Source: Candidatus Siliceabacter maunaloa (GTDB lineage: Bacteria > Actinomycetota > Thermoleophilia > Solirubrobacterales > Solirubrobacteraceae). From it: a DNA stretch of 49,522 bases. The translations under genes were made by a program, and so were the position numbers. This document shows, in pieces, positions 15,796-23,771 of the stretch (within the stretch, counting starts at the first letter, position 1; every line of letters begins with the position of its first letter). The notes beneath the pieces were generated by a model, which was not told the DNA's origin, did not search any database, and was given only the letters and a program-made list of their open reading frames with translations. Where the stretch lies: assembly GCA_024330185.1 (NCBI GenBank), contig JANDLV010000029.1, positions 1-49,522 on the forward strand, read 5' to 3'.

Positions 15796-16021
15796 GGGCG
15801 CCTGACAGCGTCTTCGGATTGGACGAGATCCTCGCGAAGTAGGAGGTCGTGTACGTGGTGTCGTCGGCTACGTCGAGCTCGTGGTCGATGTAGAGGCGCA
15901 GAGTGGTGGGATGGTCAGGGCGCTGCGCGCGCACGGCATGGTCTGGCCGGCCGTCTCGCCAAGCCTCAAACGCCGGGCCAACCTCCGTTGTCTGATTTCG
16001 CGAAGGTGTCGACCGCCGGGC

Positions 16022-17113
16022 TCACGCTCTCGAGCCCACCTCCGCCAACACCTCCCTCAGGTCTCTCCGGGCGAGAACCTCGGATACGACACGCTGCTGC
16101 GCATCGCCAGACCAGCGGACCAGGCGCAGCTCGCCGCCTGCGATCTCGAGCCCGGTTACGTCACCGTCCCCGTAGGAGCAGCAGCCGGTGTTGAAGTAGC
16201 AGGGCGGCACGACGTCGATCGGCTTGCGCGCGTGTCGGCGCTCCTCGGCGCGGATGTACTCGAGCTCCGCGCTCAGTCGCCCGATCTGCTCCTGCGCAGC
16301 ATCGCCGGATGCCCGCGCCGCCTCGAGCTCGCGCTCGACCTCCGCCTCGCTGCGGGGGATCTTCAGCGGCGCCTCGCTGGTCCCGAACACCGGCCGGTGG
16401 GTGTGGCCGGCGACAAGGACGGGTCGCGGACGTTGATTCTCCGCCCATTGGAACATCGCCTCCTCGTGGCGTCCGCGGAGCTCCCAGTCGATCGCCGGGG
16501 TGGTCGAGGCGAAGCCGACCTTGCGCTGCAGCGGGCGCCAGACATGACGGACGACGATGCGCGAGATCCACGAGAAGCGCTCGCTTTCGAATGTTCCCTG
16601 GTGGCCGTGGAGGAGGAGCAGCTCGCCCAGCTGTGCGCCGTCGTCAGTGACCGAGAGCTTGAGGGCCTCGCGCACTTCGAGGCCTGGAAACGCAGCGTGG
16701 AGGTGGGAGGCCGTCTTGGCCTTGTTGTTCCAGTCGTCGTCATGGTTGCCCCAGAAGCGCTCGAGGCATCCGTCGCGGTGGAAGGCCGACTCGAGCGCCA
16801 GCGTCTCCGCATAGGCCTTGATGACCTCGTCCGGGTCGTTCTCCCACAGCTCCTCGACGTCGCCGAGCAGCATCAGCGTGTAGCCGGTCTCCTGGTAGAA
16901 GGCGAGCGCGGCGTTGTAGGCGCGCTCGCAGCGCTGGAAGTCGTCGGCCCCGTCGCGGATCCCGCGGTGGTGGTCGGAGAAGACGACGATGCGCGCCGCG
17001 TCGACGTCGATCGGCTGCTCCTCGACGCTCCGGTCTCGGTAGGCGCGGGTGAGGCCGTCGGCAATCTCGCGCTTGTACTGCTCCGGGTCGGGCTTCTGGA
17101 AGGGAAGGCGCAT
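16022..17113 (-). CDS. Metallophosphoesterase (calcineurin-like, LpxH/UshA-like fold)
   Basis: A 363-residue protein with the metallophosphoesterase signature set in order: VVFSDHHRG (about 45), LLGDVEELWE (about 83), FWGNHDDDW (about 118), LLLHGHQG (about 168) and VAGHTHRPVF (about 232). A charged helix (SEAEVERELEAARA) and a Cys-containing C-terminal part (PPCYFNTGCCSYG) follow. It hydrolyses a phosphate ester with two metal ions; the substrate is unknown. The start at MRLPFQK is chosen over an upstream extension that overlaps the next gene. The small membrane protein upstream may be co-transcribed. Confidence 0.82.
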   Translation of the reverse strand: MRLPFQKPDPEQYKREIADGLTRAYRDRSVEEQPIDVDAARIVVFSDHHRGIRDGADDFQRCERAYNAALAFYQETGYTLMLLGDVEELWENDPDEVIKAYAETLALESAFHRDGCLERFWGNHDDDWNNKAKTASHLHAAFPGLEVREALKLSVTDDGAQLGELLLLHGHQGTFESERFSWISRIVVRHVWRPLQRKVGFASTTPAIDWELRGRHEEAMFQWAENQRPRPVLVAGHTHRPVFGTSEAPLKIPRSEAEVERELEAARASGDAAQEQIGRLSAELEYIRAEERRHARKPIDVVPPCYFNTGCCSYGDGDVTGLEIAGGELRLVRWSGDAQQRVVSEVLARRDLREVLAEVGSRA

Positions 17114-17124
17114 CGCCGCGTCGT

Positions 17125-17361
17125 TCAGCGCGCCGGGGGTTGAGGATTGGCAGCCAAGCCGGGGCGAACCTTCTCGGTGGGCGTCACTGCCAAGCACACG
17201 CCGAAGCCGACGAGCGCGTTGACCGCGACCACGATTGCCGCGACTGCGTGCTCGTCGAGATCCACTAGCCCGGCCAACACGAGCAGCGGCGTTACGGACG
17301 CGACCAGTGTCCCGACGGCGGTCGGCTCGTTTCGCAGTAGCTGTAGGACCCTCTGTCCCAT
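17125..17361 (-). CDS. Small holin-like membrane protein
   Basis: A 78-residue protein with two hydrophobic helices (residues 15-36 and 40-60) and a short basic tail ending KVRPGLAANPQPPAR. The opening MGQRVLQLLRNEPTAVG resembles small proteins found in actinobacterial phages and chromosomes, often called holin-like. I cannot assign a function. It lies 11 nt upstream of the metallophosphoesterase start, on the same strand. Confidence 0.6.
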   Translation of the reverse strand: MGQRVLQLLRNEPTAVGTLVASVTPLLVLAGLVDLDEHAVAAIVVAVNALVGFGVCLAVTPTEKVRPGLAANPQPPAR

Positions 17362-17484
17362 CGTCCCTCCCCGAGCTTCGGCTCGCGTTGTCCGGGAGCC
17401 GAGAAGCGATCAGGCCGCAAATAAGGCTGCCCGACGACTGTAACCCGGGATCGCAACGCGGGCTAGTAAAATTGACTCGCTCGT

Positions 17485-17838
17485 TTGGGCACGGGCCAGT
17501 ACAACGAGGAATTGGTGAAGGCCGGCGTGCTGCTCGCCGGCGAGGGCTTGCACCCGAGCTCCAGTGGCGCGCGGGTCAGGTTCTCGGGTGAGCAGCGCAC
17601 CGTGATCGACGGCCCCTTCGCCGAGACCAAGGAGCTGGTCGCCGGCTTCTGGATGATCCAGGTGAGGTCGATGGACGAGGCGATCGAGTGGGTCAGGCGC
17701 TGCCCCAACCCCCATGACGAGGAGACCGAGGTCGAGATCCGTCAGGTCTTCGAGGCCGACGACTTCGGCGACGAGTTCACGCCCGAGCTGCGGGAGCAGG
17801 AGGAGCGCCAGCGCGCGCAGGCGGCCGAGAACGGGTAG
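17485..17838 (+). pseudogene. YciI-family protein lacking its N-terminal strand
   Basis: From residue 5 the frame is a clear YCII-related protein: QYNEELVKAGVLLAGEGLHP, then VIDGPFAETKELVAGFW and MDEAIEWVRRCPNPH, ending with FEADDFGDEFTPELREQEER. Complete members start about 25-30 residues earlier with MKYMLLI-type sequence. Here an in-frame TGA (17473-17475) sits just upstream and the first strand is absent. Such YciI genes normally pair with the ECF sigma gene that follows, and here both are damaged. Confidence 0.7.
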
Positions 17839-17850
17839 GAGCGGCTCGCG

Positions 17851-18790
17851 GTGAGCCGTCCCGATGCCCATCGCGCGATCGGGATCGAGTCCGCCAGGCC
17901 TCGGAGGAGGACGACCTCGACGCGGCGATCGACGACGACATCGGCGATGACCTGCTGCGCCTCGCGTTCACGACCTGCCACCCGGTGCTGTCCAGCGAGG
18001 CACGGGTCGCGCTCACGCTGCGCCTGCTCGGTGGCCTGACGACCACGGAGATCGCGCGCGCCTTCCTGGTCGCCGAGTCGACGGTCGCCCAGCGGATCGT
18101 CCGGGCCAAGCGGACCCTCGCGGAGGCGCGGGTTCCCTTCGAGGCGCCCGGCGGAGCCGACCGCGACGCCCGCCTGGCGTCGGTGCTCGAGGTGATCTAC
18201 CTCGTCTTCAACGAGGGTTACTCGGCGACCGCCGGGGACGACTGGATGCGCCCGGCGCTCTGCGAGGACGCCCTGCGCCCGGGCCGCATCCTGGCCGGGC
18301 TCGTGCCGCAGGAGCCGGAGGTCCAGGGCCTCGTCGCGCTGATGGAGCTCCAGGCGTCGCGCTCGCGTGCGCGCGTCGCGCTCGCGTGCGCGCGTCGGGC
18401 CCGTCGGCGAGCCGATCCTGCTGCCCGACCAGGACCGCGGGCGCTGGGATCGCGTCCTCATCCGCCGTGGCCTCGCGGCGCTCTACGATGCGCTCGCGCA
18501 GATCTCGCCGTCACCGGTCGTGGAGCTCAACCGCGCCGTCGCCCTGTCCATGGCGTTCGGGCCGGCCGCGGGGCTCGAGCTCGTCGAGGCGCTGACCGCC
18601 GAGCCCTCGCTCAAGGGCTACCACCTCCTGCCCAGCGTGCGCGGCGACCTGCTCGCGAAGCTCGGCCGCTTCGACGAGGCGCGCGCGGAGCTCGAGAGCT
18701 GCATCACTTACGTCCAACACGCGCGAGCGCGAACTGCTTCACGAGCGCGTCGCGGCGTGTGAGCGCACGGGAGCAGAAGGACCGCGCTAG
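17851..18790 (+). pseudogene. Relic of an ECF sigma factor with DUF6596-type extension
   Basis: Recognisable blocks occur in three frames. The first has DDLLRLAFTTCHPVLSSEAR, the region-4 helix-turn-helix LTTTEIARAFLVAESTVAQR and VLEVIYLVFNEGYSAT. After a shift near 18390 comes GEPILLPDQDRGRWDRVLI to LKGYHLLPSVRGDLLAKLGR. After another shift near 18715 the end RERELLHERVAACERT is followed by TAG at 18788-18790. Region 2 (core and -10 binding) is missing altogether, so the protein cannot work as a sigma factor. In intact loci this sigma type is encoded next to a YciI protein, as here. Confidence 0.75.
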
Positions 18791-19152
18791 CGGTCTATCT
18801 CGAACCAGACGCGCGAAGCCGCCTCGCGCACGCCCCAGCGGTCGGCCACGCTGTCCACCAAGTGCAGGCCCCAGCCGCCGACCTCGGTGGGGGAGCGGTC
18901 GCGCGGGACGGCGACGAACCCGGCGCCCGCGTCGGCGACCTCGACCCACACGTGGCGCGGCCGGTCGCTCAACGCGCTCAGGCGGACGTCGCCCTCGCCG
19001 GCATACTTGACGCTGTTGCTCACCAGCTCGGAGACGAGCAGCTCGACATCGGCGGCCAGTTGCGGATCGAGCTGTCCGCCGAGCTCGCGAACGGCGTCGC
19101 GGGCGCGTGCGGGGGCGCGGCGGTCGCAGGGGAATTCGATGTCAAGACTCAT
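18787..19152 (-). CDS. RsbW-like anti-sigma/ATP-binding protein (HATPase_c)
   Basis: A 121-residue single-domain GHKL ATPase. The N-box is LLVSELVSNSVKYA, the G1 box VADAGAGF, and the G2-like segment GGWGLHLVDSVADRWGV. Stand-alone proteins of this size in actinobacteria are usually serine kinases/anti-sigma factors acting on anti-anti-sigma partners. No such partner lies next to it. The start is ATG 19152 (MSLDIEF); a GTG two codons upstream is also possible. It overlaps the end of the sigma relic by 4 nt on the other strand. Confidence 0.82.
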   Translation of the reverse strand: MSLDIEFPCDRRAPARARDAVRELGGQLDPQLAADVELLVSELVSNSVKYAGEGDVRLSALSDRPRHVWVEVADAGAGFVAVPRDRSPTEVGGWGLHLVDSVADRWGVREAASRVWFEIDR

Positions 19153-19275
19153 GGGCACAGATCCGGAGTGTCGGGCTACAGGCCCAGGTTCCGCGTGTGA
19201 ACGACGCCTAAACCACCCGCACGTACGGAGGTTCCAGCTGTGACAGTGACGGTGGACACACGACTGCGCCCTCGT

Positions 19276-20043
19276 TCAGGCCTTCGGGCCGATGAACTCG
19301 TCCAGGAGCGCGACGTCGGCCTTGCGGGAGACGTAGACCGTGTGCGGCGCGATGGTCCAGCGCACGCCGAACAGGTCGCAGGCGTCGCAGAAGATCCTGC
19401 GGATGTCGTCCGACAGGTTCCTGAACGAGTAGCGGGGCGAGCGCCAGTTTCGTCCGGTGTTCATGAACCGGCAGCCATCGGACTGGATCAGGCCTCTGAG
19501 CAGGCCCCGGGGATCGCGCTCGACGAGCTCGCGCTGCCATGGGGCGAGGACGATGCGCCGTTCGTGCTTCCTGCCTGGCCCGTGCTGGGGGAAGAGGCAC
19601 GGCCAGCTCTTGGAGTAGGCCGAGACCTCCACGTTCGACGGCTCGTCGCGCTCGACGTAGTGGCTGAACTGGTGCTGCATGCCGACGCGGTTGCCAGGAG
19701 CGTGGTCTTGGATGGCGGCCACGCAGTCCGACACGATCCCTGGGTACCGGAGGTCGAGGAAGATGCGCATCCGGTGGACGCCGCGCGGGTGGGCGGAGAT
19801 GCACCCGTCGCCCAGGTACAGGCCGAGCAGGTAGACGTACGACGCCGGGAGGGGCGTGATCGCGTGGGCTCCACCGCAAGCCTCGCACGGAAGACCGCTC
19901 GGGGTTGCGGGAGGCGGTGCCGGCCGAGTCAGCCAGTCGCGGACCGTCGAGCGCGGGAGCCCCGTGCTCCTCGCGATCTCGGAGGCGTTGCGCCCTTCCG
20001 CGCGGAGAGCCTCGACCGCTGCTACCTCCTCAGGGCCGCGCAT
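19276..20043 (-). CDS. Free-standing LAGLIDADG-type endonuclease with N-terminal helix-turn-helix
   Basis: A 255-residue protein. Residues 8-40 form a helix-turn-helix resembling resolvase-type Hin/HTH (NASEIARSTGLPRSTVRDWL). A short linker with CEACGG follows. Two LAGLIDADG-type motifs then occur, YLLGLYLGDG at 71-80 and LLRGLIQSDG at 181-190, each with the acidic residue that binds the metal in homing endonucleases. It is not inside an intron or intein here; it lies alone between an anti-sigma gene and tRNA-Leu. It may be a selfish homing gene or a domesticated DNA-binding regulator. The ATG at 20043 follows closely after the tRNA on the same strand. Confidence 0.75.
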   Translation of the reverse strand: MRGPEEVAAVEALRAEGRNASEIARSTGLPRSTVRDWLTRPAPPPATPSGLPCEACGGAHAITPLPASYVYLLGLYLGDGCISAHPRGVHRMRIFLDLRYPGIVSDCVAAIQDHAPGNRVGMQHQFSHYVERDEPSNVEVSAYSKSWPCLFPQHGPGRKHERRIVLAPWQRELVERDPRGLLRGLIQSDGCRFMNTGRNWRSPRYSFRNLSDDIRRIFCDACDLFGVRWTIAPHTVYVSRKADVALLDEFIGPKA

Positions 20044-20062
20044 GGCCGTTCCACGGCTCCCA

Positions 20063-20146
20063 TGCGGCTGGAGGGACTCGAACCCCCACGTCCTTTCGAA
20101 CGATGCGACCTGAACGCATTGCGTCTACCAATTCCGCCACAGCCGC
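20063..20146 (-). tRNA. tRNA-Leu (anticodon CAG)
   Basis: An 84-nt class II tRNA. It has acceptor GCGGCTG/CAGCCGC, D-arm TTGGTAGACGC, anticodon loop TTCAGGT (anticodon CAG), long variable arm and T-loop TTCGAGT. CCA is not encoded. Confidence 0.93.
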
Positions 20147-20290
20147 GGGAAGCGTGAAATCTAGCGCCTCTCGGCTCGGTACCGGGGGGTCATGGAACCG
20201 TCGCTTGCACACAAACAGATGTTCCCATAGAGGTCGGTCGTACCCATGGGCTGCGCGACCAGCCCTTGCTACCGTGTCGCCCGTCCGCCT

Positions 20291-20363
20291 GCCGCTATCG
20301 TCCAGGGGACTAGGACGCCGCCCTCTCACGGCGGAAACCCGGGTTCGAATCCCGGTAGCGGTA
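20291..20363 (+). tRNA. tRNA-Glu (anticodon CTC)
   Basis: A 73-nt tRNA. It has acceptor GCCGCTA/TAGCGGT, anticodon stem CCGCC/GGCGG, loop CTCTCAC (anticodon CTC) and T-arm CCGGG-TTCGAAT-CCCGG. CCA is not encoded. Confidence 0.93.
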
Positions 20364-20409
20364 TCGCCACGGCCCCCACTCGGGACCGGGGCGACTCGAG
20401 GACTACCGC

Positions 20410-20440
20410 CCCGCTCCACCGCTCCAAGTGGCGGAGCGGG
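20410..20440. terminator. Hairpin between convergent tRNA-Glu and vapC relic
   Basis: An 8-bp stem CCCGCTCC (20410-20417) pairs with GGAGCGGG (20433-20440) around a 15-nt loop. It is placed to terminate both converging transcripts. No T-run is present. Confidence 0.4.
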
Positions 20441-20481
20441 ATGGCCGCTGTGTCGCGGGCGGGATGGGAACACGTATGAGA

Positions 20482-20858
20482 TCAGACGGGGAGGATCCGG
20501 ACGGGCGACGCAAGCTGGGCAGCGAGCGGCGAGAGATCGTCCTTGTCGGAGCTCAGCACGCTTGCGCCGGAGGCACCGGCGACCAAGACGACGTGAGGTC
20601 GACGACATCCGCCGATCCGGCCGCACCGAGCAGCGCGCCAACCGCGTGGGCTTGAGCCGGGGTGAAGGCAACGATGTCGCAGCCCCGCAGCAGTCGACGC
20701 AGCTGGGCTTGTCGGCCCGAACGGCTGACCTGGGCGACGATCGGGGCGGTGGTCACCGGGACGGTCCCGAGCTCCAGCCGTGCCCGGTGGTCAGCCCAGA
20801 CGGCACGGTCGTGGCGGTCGGCGGCGATCAGGACACCGGCGTCGTAGACGAATGTCAT
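20482..20858 (-). pseudogene. PIN-domain VapC-like toxin with a single-base frameshift
   Basis: ATG 20858 begins MTFVYDAGVLIAADRHDRAV and runs through APIVAQVSRSGRQAQLRRLL and GSADVVD, a good PIN domain. There it shifts: the next frame continues HVVLVAGASGASVLSSDKDD to LASPVRILPV and TGA at 20482-20484. The total length (377 nt) is one base short of whole codons, so a single deletion near 20590 explains it. All PIN acidic positions are present across the two frames. The start overlaps the antitoxin stop (ATGA). Confidence 0.7.
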
Positions 20859-21124
20859 GGTGGCTTTGGTCCAGGCGAACCGCTGAGCGCGGCGGAGACG
20901 CGGGCGCGAGCGGCGGCGAGTTCGACATCTGTCAATACGCCCTGCTCCGCCTCCCACTCCGCGACCGCGTGGAGCCCATCGCGAATGAGCAGCGCCCGCC
21001 GGGCCGCGTTGGTCATCCACGCCGAGACGCTTGTCCCCTCCTCGGTGGCAGCGGACACGACCTGTGCGTGAACGTCGGGATCAACGGTGATGGCGAGCTT
21101 CGGTGACGGGTTCCCACGGGGCAT
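20855..21124 (-). CDS. Antitoxin of the adjacent PIN toxin
   Basis: An 89-residue protein. Residues 8-50 (KLAITVDPDVHAQVVSAATE, then SVSAWMTNAARRALLIRDG) form a ribbon-helix-helix DNA-binding unit, and the C-terminal 40 residues are the charged toxin-binding tail. It overlaps the vapC start by 4 nt in the usual antitoxin-toxin order and would repress its own promoter. A -10-like TATGGT (minus strand, 21131-21136) ends 6 nt before the ATG, suggesting a leaderless message. The antitoxin is intact although its toxin is frameshifted. Confidence 0.72.
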   Translation of the reverse strand: MPRGNPSPKLAITVDPDVHAQVVSAATEEGTSVSAWMTNAARRALLIRDGLHAVAEWEAEQGVLTDVELAAARARVSAALSGSPGPKPP

Positions 21125-21211
21125 GGGAAGACCATACTACGACAGTGGGAGGCTTTTGGTCGGAGGCTCGAACCCGTGGCGCGAAGCTGCTTCGCTCGCG
21201 CGTGGGCGTTG

Positions 21212-22057
21212 TCACCACGCGGCGACCAGCGCCGCGTAGACCGCCACCTCCACGAGCTTGCTCACCGCTCCGAAGGAGTCGCCGGTCACGCCTCCGAGCG
21301 CCCGGGTCATGAGGCCCCCCGCGACCAGCGTGACCGCGCCGGCGACGGCGAGGGCGAGCGCCCCGGGGCCTGGTCCGCCGGCCAGGAGCGCGACCGCGAT
21401 CGCGAGAGCGCTCCCCGCCGCCAGGCCGGCCGGGTTCGCGCGCACGAGGGTTCCCGACGAGCCGTCGGCGCGCGCCGGGGACAGCAGCGACTGGGGGAGG
21501 ATGGACCAGCGGCTCAGGACGTGGGCGCACAGCGCCGCGCGCAGAACCTCCTCGCCGGTCAGTGGCGCGAGCAGGGTCCAGGACAGCAACAGGACGAGGA
21601 TGAGCGCGGCGGCGCCGAACGTCCCGATGCGCGAGTCGCGCAGGATCTCCAGCTTGCGCTCGCGCGGGACGTGGGCGCCGAGGCCGTCGGCGGCGTCGGC
21701 CAGCCCGTCCTCGTGCAGCGCTCCTGTGAGGGCGATCGCGGCAGCCAGCGCGAGCACGGTGGCCGCCTCGGGCGGCAGCGCCAGCTCGGTGAGCAGGCGG
21801 GTGCCTCCGAGGACGCCCCCGGCGAGCAGCCCGACGACCGGGAACCATGCCGCGGCGCGGGAGAGACGGGCCGCATCGAGGGGCGCGGTGTCGCCGACGG
21901 GGATGCGCGTGAGGAAGCCCAGCGCCGCGCGGGCGTCGGTCAGCGGGGTGGGGCCCCGGCGCGGTCCACGCCCGGCGGAGGCGGCGGCGCCCCCGCGGCG
22001 GGGCTCGCCCGACGGCGCACGGCGGCGTGGCGGCTCGGCCCCCGCCCCGGCGCTCAC
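21212..22057 (-). CDS. cobS: Adenosylcobinamide-GDP ribazoletransferase
   Basis: A 281-residue polytopic membrane enzyme. It joins adenosylcobinamide-GDP to alpha-ribazole, the last step of cobalamin lower-ligand attachment. Signatures are LHEDGLADAADGLGAH, LRDSRIGTFGAAAL and GGVTGDSFGAVSKLVE, with five to six hydrophobic helices. The GTG start overlaps the cobT stop (GTGA), giving a low-complexity 35-residue N-terminal extension; the conserved part starts at LTDARAALGFLTRIPV. It makes a translationally coupled pair with cobT. Confidence 0.9.
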   Translation of the reverse strand: MSAGAGAEPPRRRAPSGEPRRGGAAASAGRGPRRGPTPLTDARAALGFLTRIPVGDTAPLDAARLSRAAAWFPVVGLLAGGVLGGTRLLTELALPPEAATVLALAAAIALTGALHEDGLADAADGLGAHVPRERKLEILRDSRIGTFGAAALILVLLLSWTLLAPLTGEEVLRAALCAHVLSRWSILPQSLLSPARADGSSGTLVRANPAGLAAGSALAIAVALLAGGPGPGALALAVAGAVTLVAGGLMTRALGGVTGDSFGAVSKLVEVAVYAALVAAW

Positions 22058-23202
22058 CCGCGTCCCACGACGCCCGCGTCGGCGAAGGTGGCCATGCCGT
22101 CATGGGCGGCGGCGGCCAGGCGCAGGATGGCCAGCGCCGCGGTGGCGCCGCTGCCCTCGCCCAGCCGCATGCCCAGGTCGAGCACCGGCTCCAGGCCGAG
22201 ATGCCCGAGCAGCGCGTCGTGCGCCGGCTCGGGCGAGCGGTGGCCGGCCAGCAGGCGGGGAAGCAGCGCAGGCTCCAAAGCCGCGGCTACGGCGGCGCCC
22301 GCGGTCGCGATCACGCCGTCGCAGACGAAGCCCAGGCCGTGCTCGCCGGCGCCCAGGGCCAGGCCGCACAGCACGGCGAGCTCGCCGCCGCCCACGCGAC
22401 GCAGCGCGCCCAGCGGGCCGCGCAGCCCGTCGCCGTGGAGGGCCAGCGCGCGCTCCACGACCTCGCGCTTGCGCTCGAGCCCAGCGGCGTCCACGCCCGT
22501 GCCCGGCCCGACGAGCTCGGCCGCCGGCCGGCCGGTCAGCGCGGCGGCCAGGCAGGCCGCCGGGGTGGTGTTGGCGATGCCCATCTCGCCGCCGACGAGG
22601 ATGGTGATCCCGTCGGCGGCCGCCTGCGCGGCGAGCGAGCGCCCGGCGTCCACGGCCAGGGCCACCTCCTCCGCCGTCAGCGCCGCCTCGCGGGCGAGGT
22701 TGCGGCTGGGCGACAGGCCGAGTCGCATCGGCGCGAGGAGGCCGCAATCCGACTGCGCGGACGTCGCGGGCGACGGCGGTGAGGCGCCAGCAAGCCCGGG
22801 CGGGCGGGCACCGGCGCTCTCCTCGGGTTCCTCACCAAGCACCCCCGCGTCGACCACCACGAGCTCCGCGCCCGTCTCCCGCGCGAGCACGGACACCGCG
22901 CCCCGTCCCGTCAGGAACACGGCCAGCATCTGGCGCGTGACCGCCTGGGGAAAGGCGCTCACCCGCTCCTCGGCGACGCCGTGGTCGGCCGCGGCGACGA
23001 CCACCCGCGCCCTCACGGACGGGCGAGCCGAGCCCGTCACCCCGGCCAGCCAGATCGCCAGCTCCTCCAGGCGCCCCAGCGCGCCCGCCGGCTTGACGAG
23101 CTGGGCCTGACGCTCGCGGGCCGCGCGCCTCGCGGCCTCGTCCAGCGGCGCGATCGCGAGCGAGGGTGGGCGGTGCGCTAGCGGTTCGCGCCCGGCTTCC
23201 AC
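22054..23202 (-). CDS. cobT: Nicotinate-nucleotide-dimethylbenzimidazole phosphoribosyltransferase
   Basis: A protein of about 382 residues that makes alpha-ribazole phosphate from dimethylbenzimidazole and nicotinate mononucleotide. Family motifs include KPAGALGRLEELA near the N-terminus, VVVAAADHGVAEERVSAFP, LVGGEMGIANTTPAACLAAA and LGMRLGEGSGATAAL; the Glu in GEGSGA is the likely catalytic base. A Pro/Ala/Ser-rich insert (EEPEESAGARPPG onward, about residues 118-145) is not typical. There is no ATG. GTG 23202 is chosen because GAGGAG lies 7 nt upstream, which means a 25-nt overlap with the adenosyltransferase gene. Confidence 0.87.
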   Translation of the reverse strand: MEAGREPLAHRPPSLAIAPLDEAARRAARERQAQLVKPAGALGRLEELAIWLAGVTGSARPSVRARVVVAAADHGVAEERVSAFPQAVTRQMLAVFLTGRGAVSVLARETGAELVVVDAGVLGEEPEESAGARPPGLAGASPPSPATSAQSDCGLLAPMRLGLSPSRNLAREAALTAEEVALAVDAGRSLAAQAAADGITILVGGEMGIANTTPAACLAAALTGRPAAELVGPGTGVDAAGLERKREVVERALALHGDGLRGPLGALRRVGGGELAVLCGLALGAGEHGLGFVCDGVIATAGAAVAAALEPALLPRLLAGHRSPEPAHDALLGHLGLEPVLDLGMRLGEGSGATAALAILRLAAAAHDGMATFADAGVVGRG

Positions 23203-23735
23203 AGCGGCTCCTCGCCGGCGTTGGCGCCGCGACTGAGGATGAACAGCAGGTCTGACAGGCGGTTGAGGTAGCGCAGGACCTCGGGGTCGGCGTCCTCGAC
23301 CAGCAGCGTGCGCCGCTCGGCGCGCCGGCACACGGTGCGGCAAACGTGCAGCGCCGCGGCGGCCGGAGTGCCGCCCGGCAGGATGAACGACTTCAGGGGC
23401 TGGAGCTCCCCGTTGACCTCGTCGCAGCGCTCCTCCAGCCACGCCACCTGCGCGGCGTCCACCCGCAGGCGCTCCTTCTTCTCCTCGCCCGTCGGCGGCA
23501 CGCTCAGGTCGGCGCCCACGTCGAAGAGGTCGTTCTGCACCCGCGTCAGCCAGGTCGCGTACTGCGCGGGCAGCCCTTGGACGGTCAGGGCGACCCCGAT
23601 CAGCGCGTTGAGCTCGTCGACGTCGCCGAAGGCCTCGATGCGCGCGTGCGTCTTGGGCACCCGGCTCATGTCGCCGAGGTGTGTCTCGCCCGCGTCGCCG
23701 TGGCGGGTGTAGATGCGCGTGAGGTTGACGGTCAT
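23178..23735 (-). CDS. PduO-type cob(I)alamin adenosyltransferase
   Basis: A 185-residue protein that adenosylates cob(I)alamin or cobinamide with ATP. It has the N-terminal TRIYTRHGDAGETHLGD and RVPKTHARIEAFGDVDELNA motifs that bind ATP, and the C-terminal CRRAERRTLLV and LRYLNRLSDLLFILSR helices of the PduO class. It is first in the coupled operon with cobT and cobS. Only 36 nt separate its start from that of the divergent DUF4430 lipoprotein, so there is no room for a cobalamin riboswitch. Confidence 0.9.
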   Translation of the reverse strand: MTVNLTRIYTRHGDAGETHLGDMSRVPKTHARIEAFGDVDELNALIGVALTVQGLPAQYATWLTRVQNDLFDVGADLSVPPTGEEKKERLRVDAAQVAWLEERCDEVNGELQPLKSFILPGGTPAAAALHVCRTVCRRAERRTLLVEDADPEVLRYLNRLSDLLFILSRGANAGEEPLWKPGANR

Positions 23736-23771
23736 GGTCGGGCCGACGAGTCTGCCAGACTCGGCGGCGTC

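Noticed and set aside
18355-18400. A short repeat (GCGCGTCGCGCTCGCGTGC, duplicated) as a functional repeat
   Set aside because: It looks like a small tandem duplication that contributes to the frameshift in the sigma relic, not an independent element.
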